Counted from the first letter of the stretch, positions 1 through 13,102 are shown. The stretch: 64,000 bases of DNA from Perkinsus olseni (GCA_013115125.1 JABANN010000035.1:49996-113995), one strand, 5' to 3'. Program-made: numbers and translations. The notes: generated from the letters alone by a model not told the origin.

Positions 1-464
1 TCGAGTAAGTGACGGTAGAAATCTATCATCTCTGTTCACAAATGCCGCTCAGGTCCAAATGCAGCAACAAAACTGGCGATTTCCTTGCGGTTACTGTCGG
101 GAATGAAAATGTTAAAGAGAAGAAGGATGTTCACAAGGCCAAGGAGCACTTCAAAACTCTAGATCCCCTCCATCACCTTTCTGTTAAAGAGATCGCTGAA
201 GTGAAATCCCTGTTTCCGATCCCTAAAGGCGACCACCACCGGTGCGCGGCTCTGTTCGACTTCATGGCTATTCGCCCACCGAGAGGCGTGGCGAAGGGTT
301 ATGACTGGATTAGGGACTATTACTTTGAGAGAGCTCAAGATGGAGGCGATTTGATTGCTGGTTGGAATGCCAGGCACGGCACGCTCCGTAGAAGGAAGAG
401 CACACTTCGCAGGAAACCGTCGCAAGTTGGAAAACGTAAGCCGAAGAAAGAAGAACCCAAATAG
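1..464 (+). CDS. 3' end of a basic protein of unknown function (partial)
   Basis: The window opens with a consensus splice donor GTAAGT at 5-10 and a possible acceptor ending at 52, so bases 1-4 are probably the end of an exon whose gene starts to the left. The reading frame from about 53 runs to a stop at 464. An internal ATG at 42 could also serve as a start. The protein has a helical middle part (KKDVHKAKEHFKTLDPLHHL), aromatic patches (FDFMAIRPP, YDWIRDYYFERA) and a strongly basic tail ending KRKPKKEEPK, which suggests nucleic-acid binding or a nuclear location. I do not recognise a family. The frame looks coding because of its amino-acid make-up; the function is unknown. Confidence 0.45.
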
Positions 465-1418
465 TAATCCTATTTATAATCATGATGTGTGTATGCTGTT
501 AGATGTTCCAATCAATAATTTACTGCTAGTCATGAGTTACCAGTTATCACAACAACCCGGTGCATCCTATCACTCGTTCGGGCCCGTCCCAGAGACGCGT
601 CCCAGCACGACCAGCCGATACGAGTAGGGCCTAGTCACAGGCATATCCGATGCTCAGGGACTGAGCAGATCTGCTCTCTCGCGGAGGTCGTTGGTCATCT
701 AGCGATGGCGATGACGAAAGGGAATCATTGACGGAAAGCAGGCAGAGTGCCTGCAAACGTGGACCAGTACGTGCCTCTGATGAAGAAGGATATTTTGTGG
801 GACGAAAGTGCACGGAGACGTGCTTCGCTAGCCGGGTAGCTTTTGTCGAGGAGGAATTGGTTGGATCCCAGGCAGCACGATTCAACTGTAACACCGCTCG
901 CCTTGTGAAGGGTAACTCTGAGGGCGAGTCTATCGCCGAGGCCTGTATGAGTTTGAAGTCCAACGACGACAGTACGGTTTGGAATGAGGGATGTGTGTTT
1001 GTTTGTAGATCCTCGGTAATCTACGAAGCCTTGCTGTCTTATTTTCCTCGATACCCAGCCGGAGACTTCCAACTCTAAACATTCAGTTCTCGGCGAGCTT
1101 TCATCCACACCGGAGTGGATCCACACTCTTAGCGACTTTTCGTGAACCACCACCCTTGCGTTTCTCCCCGTTCCATCAGAGGCAATACGTCACGTGAATT
1201 ATTCACCCTCTGGGTAGTCTCAAAGGACCCAACCTTAACAACTTAACTTTACCGTGCAGCGCACTCATATGGCAGTTGCTGTTCGAGCAGTCGTTCACTA
1301 GGGAGTGGTTCATCGCTTTTGGAAAGGATTCCGAGTGTTACCCAGTTCATGCAGGGTTCAGCGAAGAGGCTCATAGACTGTATCACGCAACAACCTGCAA
1401 ACTGAAGTTCAAGCTGTA
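465..1418. other. intergenic, no supported gene
   Basis: Frames are open on both strands around 725-1153, but neither shows a domain or convincing exon boundaries. The stretch follows the end of the plus-strand gene and the stop codon of the minus-strand kinesin, so it is the convergent 3' spacer of the two genes. Confidence 0.4.
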
Positions 1419-4400
1419 TCATATGCTGGACGTGGATGATGATGATGATGAATTATTCAATTTCCATACACGGAATGAGCGGTCGTGAGAAACTGTGACG
1501 AACATCCCCTCAGCCGACGGGCAAGAAGTCACACCGGCGATGGGCCCCTGACCATCGGAGACACTGTCACTCGCGGTACAGGCAACAGACTCACATTGGA
1601 ATGCCGAGACGCGTACTCCCGCTGCAGCGAGGTGCCACGAAGGCTCCACACCTTCACTATGCCATCACGACCAGTTGACACAAGTCGGGAGTCTCGAGGG
1701 CCCTGGCAAGGACACTTATCAGCAGACTTGGTGATGATCCAACTCACCCGGACGAGGCTCAGGGCGGTGATCCAATCGTTGTGAGCTTGAACGCTGGCTA
1801 GGCACTGTCGACTGCTCATCCGCATACTCACGTCCTGTTGGCCAGATATCGATGCTGGTACCTGGGCTTTGCACGATACCTTTTTCGATGGAGCATGATT
1901 GAGATCGTCACCTCCCAAAGTTTGATGAATTTATCGCGGGAGCCGCTCACGAAATGAGACGGCCCCCACGGTTGTAGCGAGGAAACGGCGTCGAAGTGTG
2001 GGGGTTGGAAACTGAGCACTGGAAGGAGGAGACCTTCGGTCAGCTCGCCTACACTTGGCCCGTCGGAGTCCTAGTCGGGTCGGTCCACATGCGTATCTGA
2101 TCAGCTCGGGCTATGATCACCGAGCGACCCCTGCTGCTGCTGCTGCTGCTGCTGCTGCTTCTAACTGTCTTCTCTCTTCCCCCAGCGAAGAGCTTAGAGT
2201 CCTCAGATGCGGCCACGGCGAAGAGGTCCATGTGCCCACTGGAAAGCTTCACGGGCTGCGGCACAGCCTCCGATGCCCTAACAAGCACACCTTCACCGTC
2301 GAACGTCGTCAACCCTGACCTACGTGGACTCCCGCTTGGTGCCCCGATCGAGCTCCTCAAAGCTTCGTAAATCATACAACTTGAGTCCTGTGGCGGCGAT
2401 GGCCACATGACCAGCTCCCCCGCTAGGCCTGCTCGAGAGTGTCAGCTACTGCGACAAGGGCACGCAGGAGATGACAACACTACACGAGAGCGACTTGGCT
2501 GATGTCCTTGTTCTCTCCCGTCACAACCGTGGCGACGCAGCAGCTGTGGGAAGGACATCCTGTAGTAAACCGATTTAATTCGCAGACAGGATGGGGTACC
2601 GCACTTTTGTCAATTATCTTAACATTATTGGCCACGGCTGCAGCCACGAGGTTCCCGTCAACAGCACACATACTCCTCACAATAACGTTCTGTCCTCCAG
2701 CTGGTATGGGGACCGATTTAATCTGCCCAAGTGATGAGGTCCATTGCCCTCTTCGACGCAGTTTACTTGTGTTGGTCGGGCGCCAAGATCCCAAACCCGG
2801 ATGTTCCCCATGCTTCCCGTCCACAGATGGAGGCTCGGCCCTTCAGTAAGGCAGCAGCTCGTGAGGAAGTAGTCGTGGGCGTCTCGTTCTCGATGAGTGC
2901 AACACCAACTACAACACCCCAGCCGGGTTCGAATCCCACGGACTGTATATTTTCAATCGACTTTCCCCCCCCCTACGGCGCATTGGCATCATCAGCTCCC
3001 CAGAGCACCTCTCGGTCACCCAAACGAAGGTCTGCCACCGAGCCTGCGCACCAACAACTTCTCAAATCCCTCTACGCTGGTCCGCACCTTTCCGACTGAA
3101 CTCGAATGGTCTATCCACATTCTTCCGATCCCCTTCGTTCTCATTCTCGGTACTCCACTTACGGATGGGCTGCGAGCCTACAGACAGCAGATCGATCACC
3201 TTCCCGAGACGGAGCAGCACCTACGCTTGTAGTCCGCGGACTCTGTCGTTCGAGTTACTTGAGCTAGCCGTGCCCTCTTAGTCGCCTTCAGTGACCCTGC
3301 ACGTTCAACCTACGCAAATCGCCTTGCGGGTTGTCTCCGCCACGGGCGACTCACCGATGATGACGAATGGCCTCGTTCTCTCTGAAGAAGTTCTCTCTCT
3401 TCTTCTGCCGTCATCAACTTCCGTCTCAGACTGACATTGATGTCCTCGAGCTCTTCGATGCGGTCCTGCAGCGCCTTGATGTGCTCCGATCGTGTGCGTG
3501 ACAACAGGGCTTCCTGGTACACTGTCTGGGACCTGGTGGCAGACCTAGCTGCTGGAGAGCAGAGCTGCTGCCTGCTAGCCCCCTACTGGAGTTCGAGAAC
3601 CTCCTGACTCTCGATGTCATCCACTAGAGAATGCCTCATCCCCTTCCTTCTAAGGGGCATAAACGAAAGGCTGTCGTTGATGCTTGGAGACACGGGTGAG
3701 GTTGTGAAGGCCTGATCGGAACCAGTCTGCAGACGAGTGTGGTATCCAAGGTCGAAGCTGCCATGCCACGGACAGCTAAGATATCGACTGGGCCGAGCCT
3801 ACCTGCGGTGCGTCTTCACCAACAGGAGGGGTGTCTTTATTCATGATTGGTATCTCCGAGACCTGAGAGCCCCACTGCCCCTCCGGCAACCAAAGACCCC
3901 ACCTCCGTCCGTCCAGGCGTCAATTGCCTTCCCATCTCCCGACACGGTCCGCTGGCTGGAGCTGGTGAGCCTTCTCGGGAGACATCAGACGACCGTACTC
4001 CACTACGACGACGATGGGTGACTGAGAATAGAAGGCCGCTCCCAGATTGCTACATACAGGCTGAGGAACGACGCAGATTGCAAGCAGCCAGGAAACAGAT
4101 GGAAAGACCCACACAATCAACCATGTGCTTACGAGGGGTCGAGGCCTCCACCAGTTGCTTAGAAATCATTGCAAGGTCGGATATCTTTCTCTTTGAGGTG
4201 AGCTCGGATACCCTCCTGGAGAAGTCGTTCCTCAGGAGAGCCATCTTAGAGGCCTGCTCGGCTAGCTGGGATTCCTTCCTGGCGCATTGGTCGCGCAACT
4301 CCGTCAGACGGCTCTCGAGGCTTCCGATCTGCTTGCGGGCTGACAAGGAGCTTTGCCGCCACCAGAATTTCGTGGCGCGCGACGTGAGTGACCATCAATG

Positions 4401-7400
4401 TACATCACCACAACAACAGGCCTTTAACATAGTCGAGCAAGGGAGCCGGTTATCAATTCTGTCTTCTGGTTATCAATGTGCGGGCCATGCGAGAATAATC
4501 AGTAAAGTTATACGGACCAGAGAGTCGTGAAGGAGGGCCGCAGCCTCACCAGCAAGGAGCTCCTCCCAGAAGACTCTCGCCATGGCGTCAAGGTTAGAGG
4601 AAACCACCGACAGCACCTACACAAAGTCCTCTAGCGGAGCGAAGCACGAAACTATCCACCTCCTTCAGGCTATCCCCCGGCTGAGTTATTCGATTGGAAG
4701 GGTCAGTGAGCTGAGGTGGGATAGTTGTTCCTCATCGCCGACTAGGTGAGACGGCAAGACCCACCTCGATGTACCGCTTCTGCATCACCGACCATTGAGC
4801 CGACATCGAGTCAAGATTCTCCTGGGCGTCCAAGAGCTCAGCCTAATGAGTCAGCAGCTGGGCAATTTCGTGGCGCGCGACATACATGGTATCGTTCCCG
4901 CGATTTCCTTCTGTTCTTCAACCCCTCAGTGTCGTCCAGCTTGGCCTCGAGCTCAAGAATGTATCGTCTACTCCAACATCGTTCCTCTCAGACAGCTTCG
5001 CTCCGCCCTCGTTGGCCTACCTCTGCGAATCCAGCCTTTTTTCAAGGTCATCCAACTCCTCCGACAGCTTCTCCGCCTGCCACGCCGCAGCAGGAGCAGC
5101 CGATAGCTACGCGCTTCACCGTCGCTGCCAACCTACTATCTCAGCGGTGCCATCGCGAGCCATCTGCCGGTCTATCATGTCGCGAAGCCAGATCTTGATA
5201 CTGCTCGGCTCAGTTCCCGGCACCCCATCCCTCCGTGCTCGAGATCGCTGCTGCTTGGCCCTCGCAGCAGGGCCGAGGGATTTCTTCCGAGAGTCGACTC
5301 CTGAGCCGTTGGAAGGCGGATCAGATCGCCATTGCAGGCCCTTATACCGCAAATCCACCAAATCACGCGATGCCGAGATTCTGGCCCCAAACCACTACTA
5401 TCTACAGCGGTTCAATCTCAGGTAAGCTACTGAGAAGATCAATATTGATGCCCAGACTTCGAAGGAGCGTGGGACTATAGAGAAGTCTTACGACCACCCA
5501 GGTTCATGCATGGCCACCGTGAGTGTCATCCGTGCCCGGGGGTTCCTCCGAAAGCGTTCACCGTCAAAGGAAGGGAATCACCTCTGCTACCATGACCACG
5601 CTCAACGAGGACCTACGTCGTTTTTGAGCCTCCTTCAGTGCGTTCAGTTGCTTCAACAGCGTCTCGTTGCGGACCGTGAGTGTAGCAAGAGTCTTCTTGG
5701 TAGACTGATCGGCAATAACCCATCCTCCCCAGCCGCTGCTGGACCAAAACCACGTCTGCGTCCTTTCTAGCCTCCAACGTCTTCTTCGCCTGGACTCTCT
5801 TCAACTGATTTATCACTCTGTCACGATCTTGGAGAATTTTTCGGTGTGCCTGAGAGCAAGCAAATCACACCAACCCAACCTCGCAGCACCCGCAGGGGAA
5901 CGTTGCGCCGATTCAGCTGATTCAGACACGCATGAAGCGAAAGCAAAGGTTTCCCTCTAGTGTGGGAGAGGGTTTGGATGAGGAATGGAATGACCAGTCG
6001 TCACCCCCTCAATGGAGCAGCAAACACAAACCATACCGACCGACCTCGTCGTGCTCCTTCCTCTGTCGTTGTATACGGACCTTCTCCGCCTTGGCCACCG
6101 ACAGCTCCTTCTCCAGCCGGGCAACCTTGCATCAGGTTCCTGCCTCACCGTCACAGCGCCCTCTGAGCCTACCTCCTGACCGCAGCGGTCCTTCGCCTTC
6201 TGTATGCTGCTCAGCTCTCGACGCAGCTGCTGCATCTCCTTCTGCTGTTGATCCAACAGCCTCTGGTTGTCCCTCTGCCTGAGAAGATTACACTCGACGA
6301 ACCTCAGAAAAACTTCGCTCCGCTGTCACTTTCTTTCAAGCAACTCCGTCATTTTCCTGTCACTCTTCTTGGCGTTAATCTGGGCAGCCAATTCCTAAAT
6401 TCGGCCAATCGTGAGCGGAGCGAAGCAGTTCCCCCCGACCTCCTTCTCCTTGTTAGCCTTGGCCACCATATCCTCATACATCCTAATTTTCTCAAGATAC
6501 GCCTGCTGCATGGCCGCGTGGGAGTCGTGCTCACTACGCAGGCCCTGCAAGTGCCGCTCCTGCGCCGCGATACTGAAAGGAGGAAACCAGCTGCAGTCGT
6601 ACACGTGTCGCCCGGCAGACGAAGAACCGAAGAACGGAGTTCGGTCACGATACCTATTTTTGAGCCCATCGTCATCGTCATGGCCCTGGCTGTCCTCGGC
6701 ACCCTTGTCCATCCAACTGCTGGTAGCGTGCAACAATGCTTCTACGGCCCCCGCCAGGTCCTCGGCCTCCCCCTGACAGAAGTAACAGCGGCAGCTCTGG
6801 AGAGACCATCACCACCAATAACCGGAGCAAGCCCCAGACCTCTCAGCATGTATTTCGTGGCGCGCAGTTCGAAGCTCGTACTCCGAACCAAGGACGAAGC
6901 CAGAAGCACTGTACCCACCTCTCCGCCCTCCTCCTGCTGCTGCTCGGCCACTGCGCCGATGAGGTCCGAGAGATTACTCTCATCGAGCTCCAAGTGCTGA
7001 GTAATTCTATAACCCCACCCCCAGGAAGGATGGTCCCACCTTTGCCAGTCGATCGGTAGTGTCTTGCCCAGCACTGCTAGTGGACGCCGTGTCACCAGCG
7101 GTCGAGGAGGTGTCTAGGCCTGTCTCCTCCGGTGGAGCCTGAGATCATGGCCGAGGACTATGTGAACCTCCGCTTCCCAGATTTTCTAGTCAATAGTTTC
7201 ACTGCTATCACTAGACATCAATAAGGCAAACTTAAAACCCTAAGACCGACAGAGCTCGCCTCGAGCCCAAAGTTTAACGCGATGGCCGAGTACTCCGCGA
7301 GCCACCGCTTCCCGGAGAGCTGAGGTCACTAGGAGAGCATAAAGGAACACTATACTAGATATCAATATGACAGCCGGGCTGTCACAGCCCTACCCTCGAA

Positions 7401-10400
7401 TCCACGGTCGAACGCGCGGCACCCTCCTCCCGTACCTCACTATCGCCTCCTCCTCGGAACCTGCTGATCTCACCATCCAAGTGCTTGTTCCGAGCCCACA
7501 CCTTCGCCATCACCTCACGATACTCGGCCAGTTGGGCCTCGAGTGACGTGCACCTGCAATCCAGCGCCGCCCAACCCATGAAGGGCGAGCGGGCTTTGCC
7601 GCACTCACCGCTCCATCAGACGCTTGTTGTTCGCATCGGTACGCTGCGTCGTCGAGGACTTAGCCTCATCAATACAGCCCGGGTGACTGGACGGTGTCTC
7701 AAAGCCTTCCTCGGCCGGATCGATGCCCCGTTCGACGCACAGGCCATGAAGGCGAGCGTATCTTGCAAAGCGTGCGGACTCTTGTTGTAATACCCAGTGC
7801 CATGGTGCGCTTCATCGAAAAGCGAACTGCAAATCCAACTTCAGCTGATTAGCATGTCCTTATGATATTAGGAAGTTGCGGTACTCTCGAAAGGGCGTCA
7901 CACGCAACTAATACTGGAAGTAGCAGAGGAAGGTCTCATTCTTAACGGCTTTCTCTTCGATCACCGTGTCGTCATAGAATAGTTTTTCCCACCGACGGAT
8001 GAGCATTCGCACTCGAGGGAGGAATCCTCATGTCTCCCTAGCCGGCCGCGCCCAACTTACTTCCGCTGCCATTGCTCAAGTTCAATCCTAATACCCTCAG
8101 CACCCTCACCAGGACCCAAGCCCATGAACCGAAGCTTCTCCTCCGTTAAATCTCGAATCTGCACTTATCGACTGGACTAGCCCTTCCACCTCTCATCCTC
8201 TTACCTGCTGCCTCAACTCCATCACCAACTTCTTCGTAGGGTCCGTGTTAACCACTGGACGATTGGTGATGCACCGAGCACGACTGGCGTATCTTAGGTT
8301 GACCCCAGTAAGATACGGAACTGCACTCAAGCAGCTGACTTGATCGTGTTGTAGGTCTCGGCAAAGTCCGCTGCTGCCGGAGACACGCAGGCGATCATCA
8401 CCGTACGAGAGTTCCCGCCGAGCGAATCCTGATTGGTCCAAAAGACGAGTCCGTTCCATTAGCGAAGTGGCTTGCCAAGACGACAACACCTTCAAGTGAA
8501 CCACACGGGAGCCTAATTTCCTGGTCGTGCGAGAAGTGGCAGCAGCCGATAATCAATCGCGGTTGAGACACACCGCAGCCGGACGACGCATCAGTCAGTA
8601 GAGATAGTCAACCAACATCGTTGAACCAAACAAATGGGAAAACATCGAATCCCATGTACATAGCGAGGACAGCTTTCCCGCGCGCCACGAAATTGCTGAT
8701 CGACTCAGATAACCCTTACCTGTAATATTCTAGTCAATTTACTGTCCCTATAGGGTATCTAAAGTGCTAAGCCATAGTAAGGTGTTCTCCAAACCACTTG
8801 CCCTACGTGAGACTGACCCGACGCGGCTGAGCCTCCTGTCGAGTCGGTCGCGTTGAATGCTGCCCCGGCAGTGGTGGTGCTGCTGCTGCCCCCCTCCATA
8901 GCCGAGCTCAAGGCGCAGATAACGTTACCCAGAGCCAACAGACCGCTGAAAAAGTGGAGGGGAAGAGGGTATGTCACAGGTGATGGCAGTTTCTTATGAG
9001 ACTAGTTTCGACCTAAGATTCCCTTCAGCTGCGATGGGGACGATAGTCGTAGGCCAAAATACCGCAAAAATGCAGGAATCGCTTAGAACCCCAAAAGGCC
9101 ACCGAGAAGAACGCCTCATTGCTGATCTTGATATCGATAGCCCTGGACGTTCCCAACGCTATGAACAGCCACACGAACATCTCCATTCGGGCAAGGCATT
9201 CCCCTTGGTGATGTTGCGCCGCAAACTCCGCCCCCTCACCTGTTGATGTGTATCCCCTCCCTCATCCGGTTGCCAGTCGCCATTGTCCGCTTTATTCGCT
9301 CACTACCGGCGAGGTCAACGAAATGGAACTTCGCCACCCGATACGAGCACTCCCCCGCAGGAGCGCCATCATCGCTGCCTGGGGGATCGGAGTGGGCTGA
9401 GGGGAGAGCAACTCTGAAGGAAATCTCGGAGCTCCTGTGCCCCGGCTACTTGAGGACAAGGAGATCCACGTGACGATTTTTACAGAGATATGCTCCTCGC
9501 GGACTAGCTGTATTACTCCGTTCGAAAATGCAGCGAAGCTGCGTGAGGGATGGTCGGTAGCATTTTATGCTACTTTTACGTTGATAACGATTCTACGTTC
9601 AGATGTACTGTGATGATACTGCCGCAAATGGGTGGCCATCTCTATTAGAAATTGATACCTTCCCATTGAAGGCCGCCACCCTGCGAGCTGCACAACGACT
9701 GCTCCGAGTGATCCAACCGTCTTAAGTCTGTCCGCTTACTTCTAACAACCATGCCAATTGTGAAGATGGCATGGCTCCGAGACGATTGGCTGTTCATACC
9801 GGTGGAAGCCGTCCTAAAAGCAACCCCAGTAGCATGCAACCACATCACCCACTCGATCGCTTCCAGTGGTTGTCTTTAAACTTTAAAGGTCGAAAGTTCC
9901 ATATTTTTCAATAGGAAAATTCGTGCTCTCTTCCTGTACTGAATTTTTAGCGTTTTCGGACTTTGAATTCTTCCGCTGCGAACGACTCGGGACGAAAAAA
10001 GTCCTATCAGTTCCTTAAAGGTCCTATCCACAGCTTCCAAAATCCGCAAGACGCATTCGAACTCATCTACAAGGAGAGCAAAGCGCACGCCCTATAGCAG
10101 TGGCATGGGCCTTCGATCTGGGGCCCTCCAAACAATAACGGCAAGTGTTGATGAGTTCAGGAGCAGTCCACTGAAGTCGCCTGCATGTTTTGCCGGTCCC
10201 CTTACTGTCTAACTACAGAGCCCCGGTCGAGGCAAAGATGTAAGTCAGCTGCGCACTCCACTGGCTCTTCTGTACAGCCGATAACCTAAACAGCAATATG
10301 CTGGTATGAAGAAGGTATATATCGATTATCGATTAATCGGGCGCGCGCGACTTACAATGATGTTCTTCGACGTTGGATCTTCTATGATACGAATCTTATC

Positions 10401-11392
10401 ACTTGGAGCCACAGTCCGACTGATTCCACGTTTCCCACTGGTAAAGGCGCCATTGTTAGTCGACCGAGCTGCTGAAAGATACCACTCGGAAAATCTTCGC
10501 TGTGCGCATGATGTCCATCATGGAGTGACTTACATGAAGTTGGCTCCACAACAGCCGCGGAGGGATCGAGTAGGTCTCGAATTTCCTCGTTGTAAAGCTC
10601 GATAAAACTGAAGGGAAGAATGGTCGAAAACTGCAAGCGGGAGAAGTCCCAGCGCCCCTCGCCGATTTTACTGAGACCACAGGCTGACCATTTTTTCGAT
10701 GTAAAAATCGCGGGAAATTTCGGAGAATTTACGATCGTTCAACTGACCTGCACGTGAGCTCGATCGTCTCATCAGGGTTGCCCTCTTCCACTCGTCGGCA
10801 AATCTCCGCGATGACCTGACGGAGGAGGTCCGACGATTAGTAGGCTCGAAGACGCACGCGAGGGATAAGACCGGAGTCCTGGGACACGTAGCTAGCGCTG
10901 CCCATGGTGTAGGTCTTGCCAGAACCTGGGAAGAGGAGAATGGCAGATGCCGGGATCGAACCCGGGACCTTCACCTGTTTGGCCGTATGCAATTACCGTG
11001 CAGTTGTAGCCTGCGAAAAACTGGTTAACAAGGGGCTCGATAGAGGCAGTGTAGAGCGAACCCTGAAGAGAATGGGTCGCGTGCTCATCTTTATGGCCAC
11101 CGAAAGGCACCTGGTCAGAGTCTTGATCGTAGACGCGATCGAAGGTGTAGGCCTTGCTGAGTGAGGGGATGCACACGGTCCTCTCCCCGTCCACTGTTAT
11201 GCACGTCGAGGAGCCACCGCTCGCCAGAGTTTCGCTAGTGGTCAAGGGCCGAACTCGGATACAGACCTATCGAGGCTCACAGAGGATTACCCAACACGCC
11301 AGATTCGCTACATTGATATTCTGGGAAGATGATGATGACGACGAATTAGTTGAATCAATTGTTGAGGATGCAGCGCTGCCAGCCGTGGGCAT
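1419..11392 (-). CDS. KIF21-like kinesin: N-terminal motor, coiled coil, C-terminal WD40 repeats
   Basis: Microtubule motor with many short introns. The start is the ATG at 11392: MPTAGSAAS, a Ser run, then NIN joined across a 45-nt intron to [15 protein letters not shown]. Motor landmarks in order are [12 protein letters not shown], the P-loop [15 protein letters not shown] (split by the intron near 10925-10973), [30 protein letters not shown] (switch I), [17 protein letters not shown] (switch II), [16 protein letters not shown] and [17 protein letters not shown] near 8250. From about 8.2 to 3.3 kb the exons encode heptad-rich coiled coil (for example [20 protein letters not shown]). WD40 repeats follow ([30 protein letters not shown]) and the last, [14 protein letters not shown], reads into a Ser run and a stop at 1419. 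Motor plus coiled coil plus WD40 is the KIF21 (kinesin-4) layout. The KLTRLL region near 8.45 kb is unresolved: TRLLDQS and [10 protein letters not shown] lie one base out of frame, so an exon boundary is missed there or the gene is damaged. Confidence 0.88.
2131..2159. repeat. CTG/CAG trinucleotide run
   Basis: Nearly ten perfect CTG units on the plus strand, read as AGC (Ser) or CAG (Gln) on the kinesin strand. It lies between WD40 exons, so it is either a low-complexity loop or part of a short intron. Confidence 0.9.
10941..10973 (-). other. tRNA 3'-end-like segment inside a kinesin intron
   Basis: The intron that splits the kinesin P-loop contains, on the gene strand, a T-arm/B-box-like stretch (CCCGGGTTCGATCCCGG) followed by CATCTGCCA, which looks like a tRNA acceptor 3' strand. 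No 5' tRNA half is present; the upstream sequence is the kinesin exon. The stem pairs well only with a 6-nt loop, so this is a remnant or a chance likeness, not a functional tRNA. Confidence 0.4.
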
Positions 11393-11585
11393 GACGGACA
11401 AGACTGCTAAGTTCGAACCCGAGCCTCTCCCGAAAAAACACCCGGGGAGGGAAATGCTCAATTCAGGCATGCTATTGTAGAGTACAGACTGATGGCCGTT
11501 CCCCATGCGTATCAACGCCTTCAGGAGTCGGCTGGGTCGGCCATCGTGGACACAGGTCGGGGTCCTCGCCTGAGAATTCAATCCC

Positions 11586-13102
11586 TCACCGGGTCATCGC
11601 AACAGTCATACTTATGTCGTGAACCATCTCCCGGAACAACTTGCCGACTTGCCGAAAATCTTTCGCCGACACGCGCCAGGACCGCATGCCTTGCTCTCGA
11701 GCGAACAGCTCAGCGGTGTGAGCGATCTGCTGGTACCTTCCACATGAGCCTAAACTACCCACCTATTGCCGCGTTGAGGAAAAGCAAGATAGCAAGATGT
11801 CGTGAAGAGTTTGACCCCGACAGTAACCGCCTTACTTCGAGGAATCTGGGTTCAAATCACACTTGTTGGCTACGAGGTAGACGACGGGTCGAACTCGAAC
11901 TCTCTTCCTCTTGAAAGTCTCCTCCATCAACAGTGCAATGTTCAACGCCTCCTCATAAGACTCCTGGCTCGTACCTGCATCCGACCGCATTTGCAGCGAG
12001 TCCGTGTATCACACTGAATCTTGATCTTTGAAGCTGTCACGGACAGCTGATGTCTATCGGCATGATAAAAATTGCATTGCACAACGGGAGTCGATGGCCG
12101 ATGGTAGCTCCCATAAAGATGAGCGAGGTGTCCTCAGGAGCGACTACAGAGGGGCTGGCAACGGCATCGTAGCGAAGCGCAGCCCGCCTCACAGATCTTA
12201 CTGTCAAAGACGATCATAAATCCCATGCGACCCTCCGAAACCGGACGATACCTGCCGGAGATGAAACATAGAGGGTGTCTCGCCATCCAGCTTTCGCGCT
12301 GAATTTCTCGTGAAAGACGAAGTGTTCGGTGAAGATTTTCTGTCAGCGCACGGTCGGGAGTATACCTAGCGCCATTACCGGCCAACCTTCGGAGCTTCAG
12401 CTAGCCCGAACGGGAGCACCGTCTCATCGACCTGGTCCCTCTCGATGCTCTAACGGCGGGGAGGCTGCTATGGTGGGCTGCTCGGAGCGATCTCACTGCT
12501 TGTGCGTCCGAGATGCGCCGCTTCAGGCCGAGAAAATTCTTAACATTGCGAGGGGTCATGCGACCGTTCTCGCTCAAGGTCTGAGGATGATCAAGTCAGT
12601 CGACCCTGATTGACACTAAAAAATCCGGAGACAGCGTGTCCGAGTGGTTAAGGAGGTGGACTAGAAATCCACTGGGCTCTGCCCGCGCAGGTTCGAATCC
12701 TGCCGCTGTCGTTATAATCACCAACAAAGTCCATCTTTGCTAAGTCCTCATCAAACACACCCACCTTCCCGTCCGCTCTGTAGCTCGAATACGTATCCTC
12801 GATCTCCACCATCGACCACTGATCCGCGCCTTCACAGCCTCTAGTTGACAGAACAGTCTACAACCGCAGCGGGCACTGACACGATGGTTCGCCAAGTGCA
12901 CGCACCTTATAATACAGAGTAGGATGGTCCGTCGGAGGAGTATGTGCATCAACCGCTGCGTTGTTGACCTAGTGGAAGGGGTATCACGATCATCCAACGC
13001 CTCACCACAGGGTCTTACAAATGCATTGACCAGAGACGTCTTACCACTGCCGCCCATCCCGAGCAGGGTGACACGCAGAATCGGGCAAGTCTCGGCAGCC
13101 AT
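11586..13102 (-). CDS. Ras-superfamily small GTPase-like protein
   Basis: The start ATG at 13102 gives CPILRVTLLGMGGSGKTS, a G1 P-loop (GxxxxGKS/T). Short introns follow; later exons read VNNAAVDAHTPPTDHPTLYY and DQWSMVEIEDTYSSYRADGK (effector-side region). Further exons give GRMGFMIVFDSK, the G4 motif in YLVANKCDL near 11.85 kb, and the G5 motif in WRVSAKDFRQVGKLF; the stop is at 11586. The order G1, G4, G5 fits a Ras/Rab/Rho fold GTP switch. I could not place a clean G3 DxxG motif, so the subfamily is open and the fold may be divergent. The gene starts about 1 kb from the coiled-coil gene to its right and ends only about 190 bp from the kinesin start, on the same strand. A tRNA-Ser gene lies antisense within it, most probably in an intron. 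Confidence 0.82.
12630..12711 (+). tRNA. tRNA-Ser (anticodon AGA)
   Basis: A complete class II cloverleaf. The acceptor arms GACAGCG and CGCTGTC pair over 7 bp, the D arm is TCC/GGA, and the anticodon stem GTGGA/TCCAC encloses CTAGAAA (anticodon AGA). The long variable arm contains GGGC/GCCC, and the T arm is GCAGG TTCGAAT CCTGC. There is no intron and no encoded CCA. It decodes UCU and, by wobble, UCC. It sits on the strand opposite the GTPase gene and inside its span. Confidence 0.97.

Noticed and set aside
728-1153. Overlapping open frames on both strands next to the kinesin stop
   Set aside because: No domain or splice logic. The SLRVW string on the minus strand looks faintly WD40-like, but it lies past the stop that closes the last WD repeat.
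10941-10973. A functional tRNA gene
   Set aside because: Only a 3'-half-like stretch is present; the 5' half is replaced by kinesin exon and the T loop is one base short.
1435-11345. GAT/GAC runs (near 1435 and 11325) as poly-Asp coding
   Set aside because: The gene strand is the other one; they encode Ser runs at the two ends of the kinesin.
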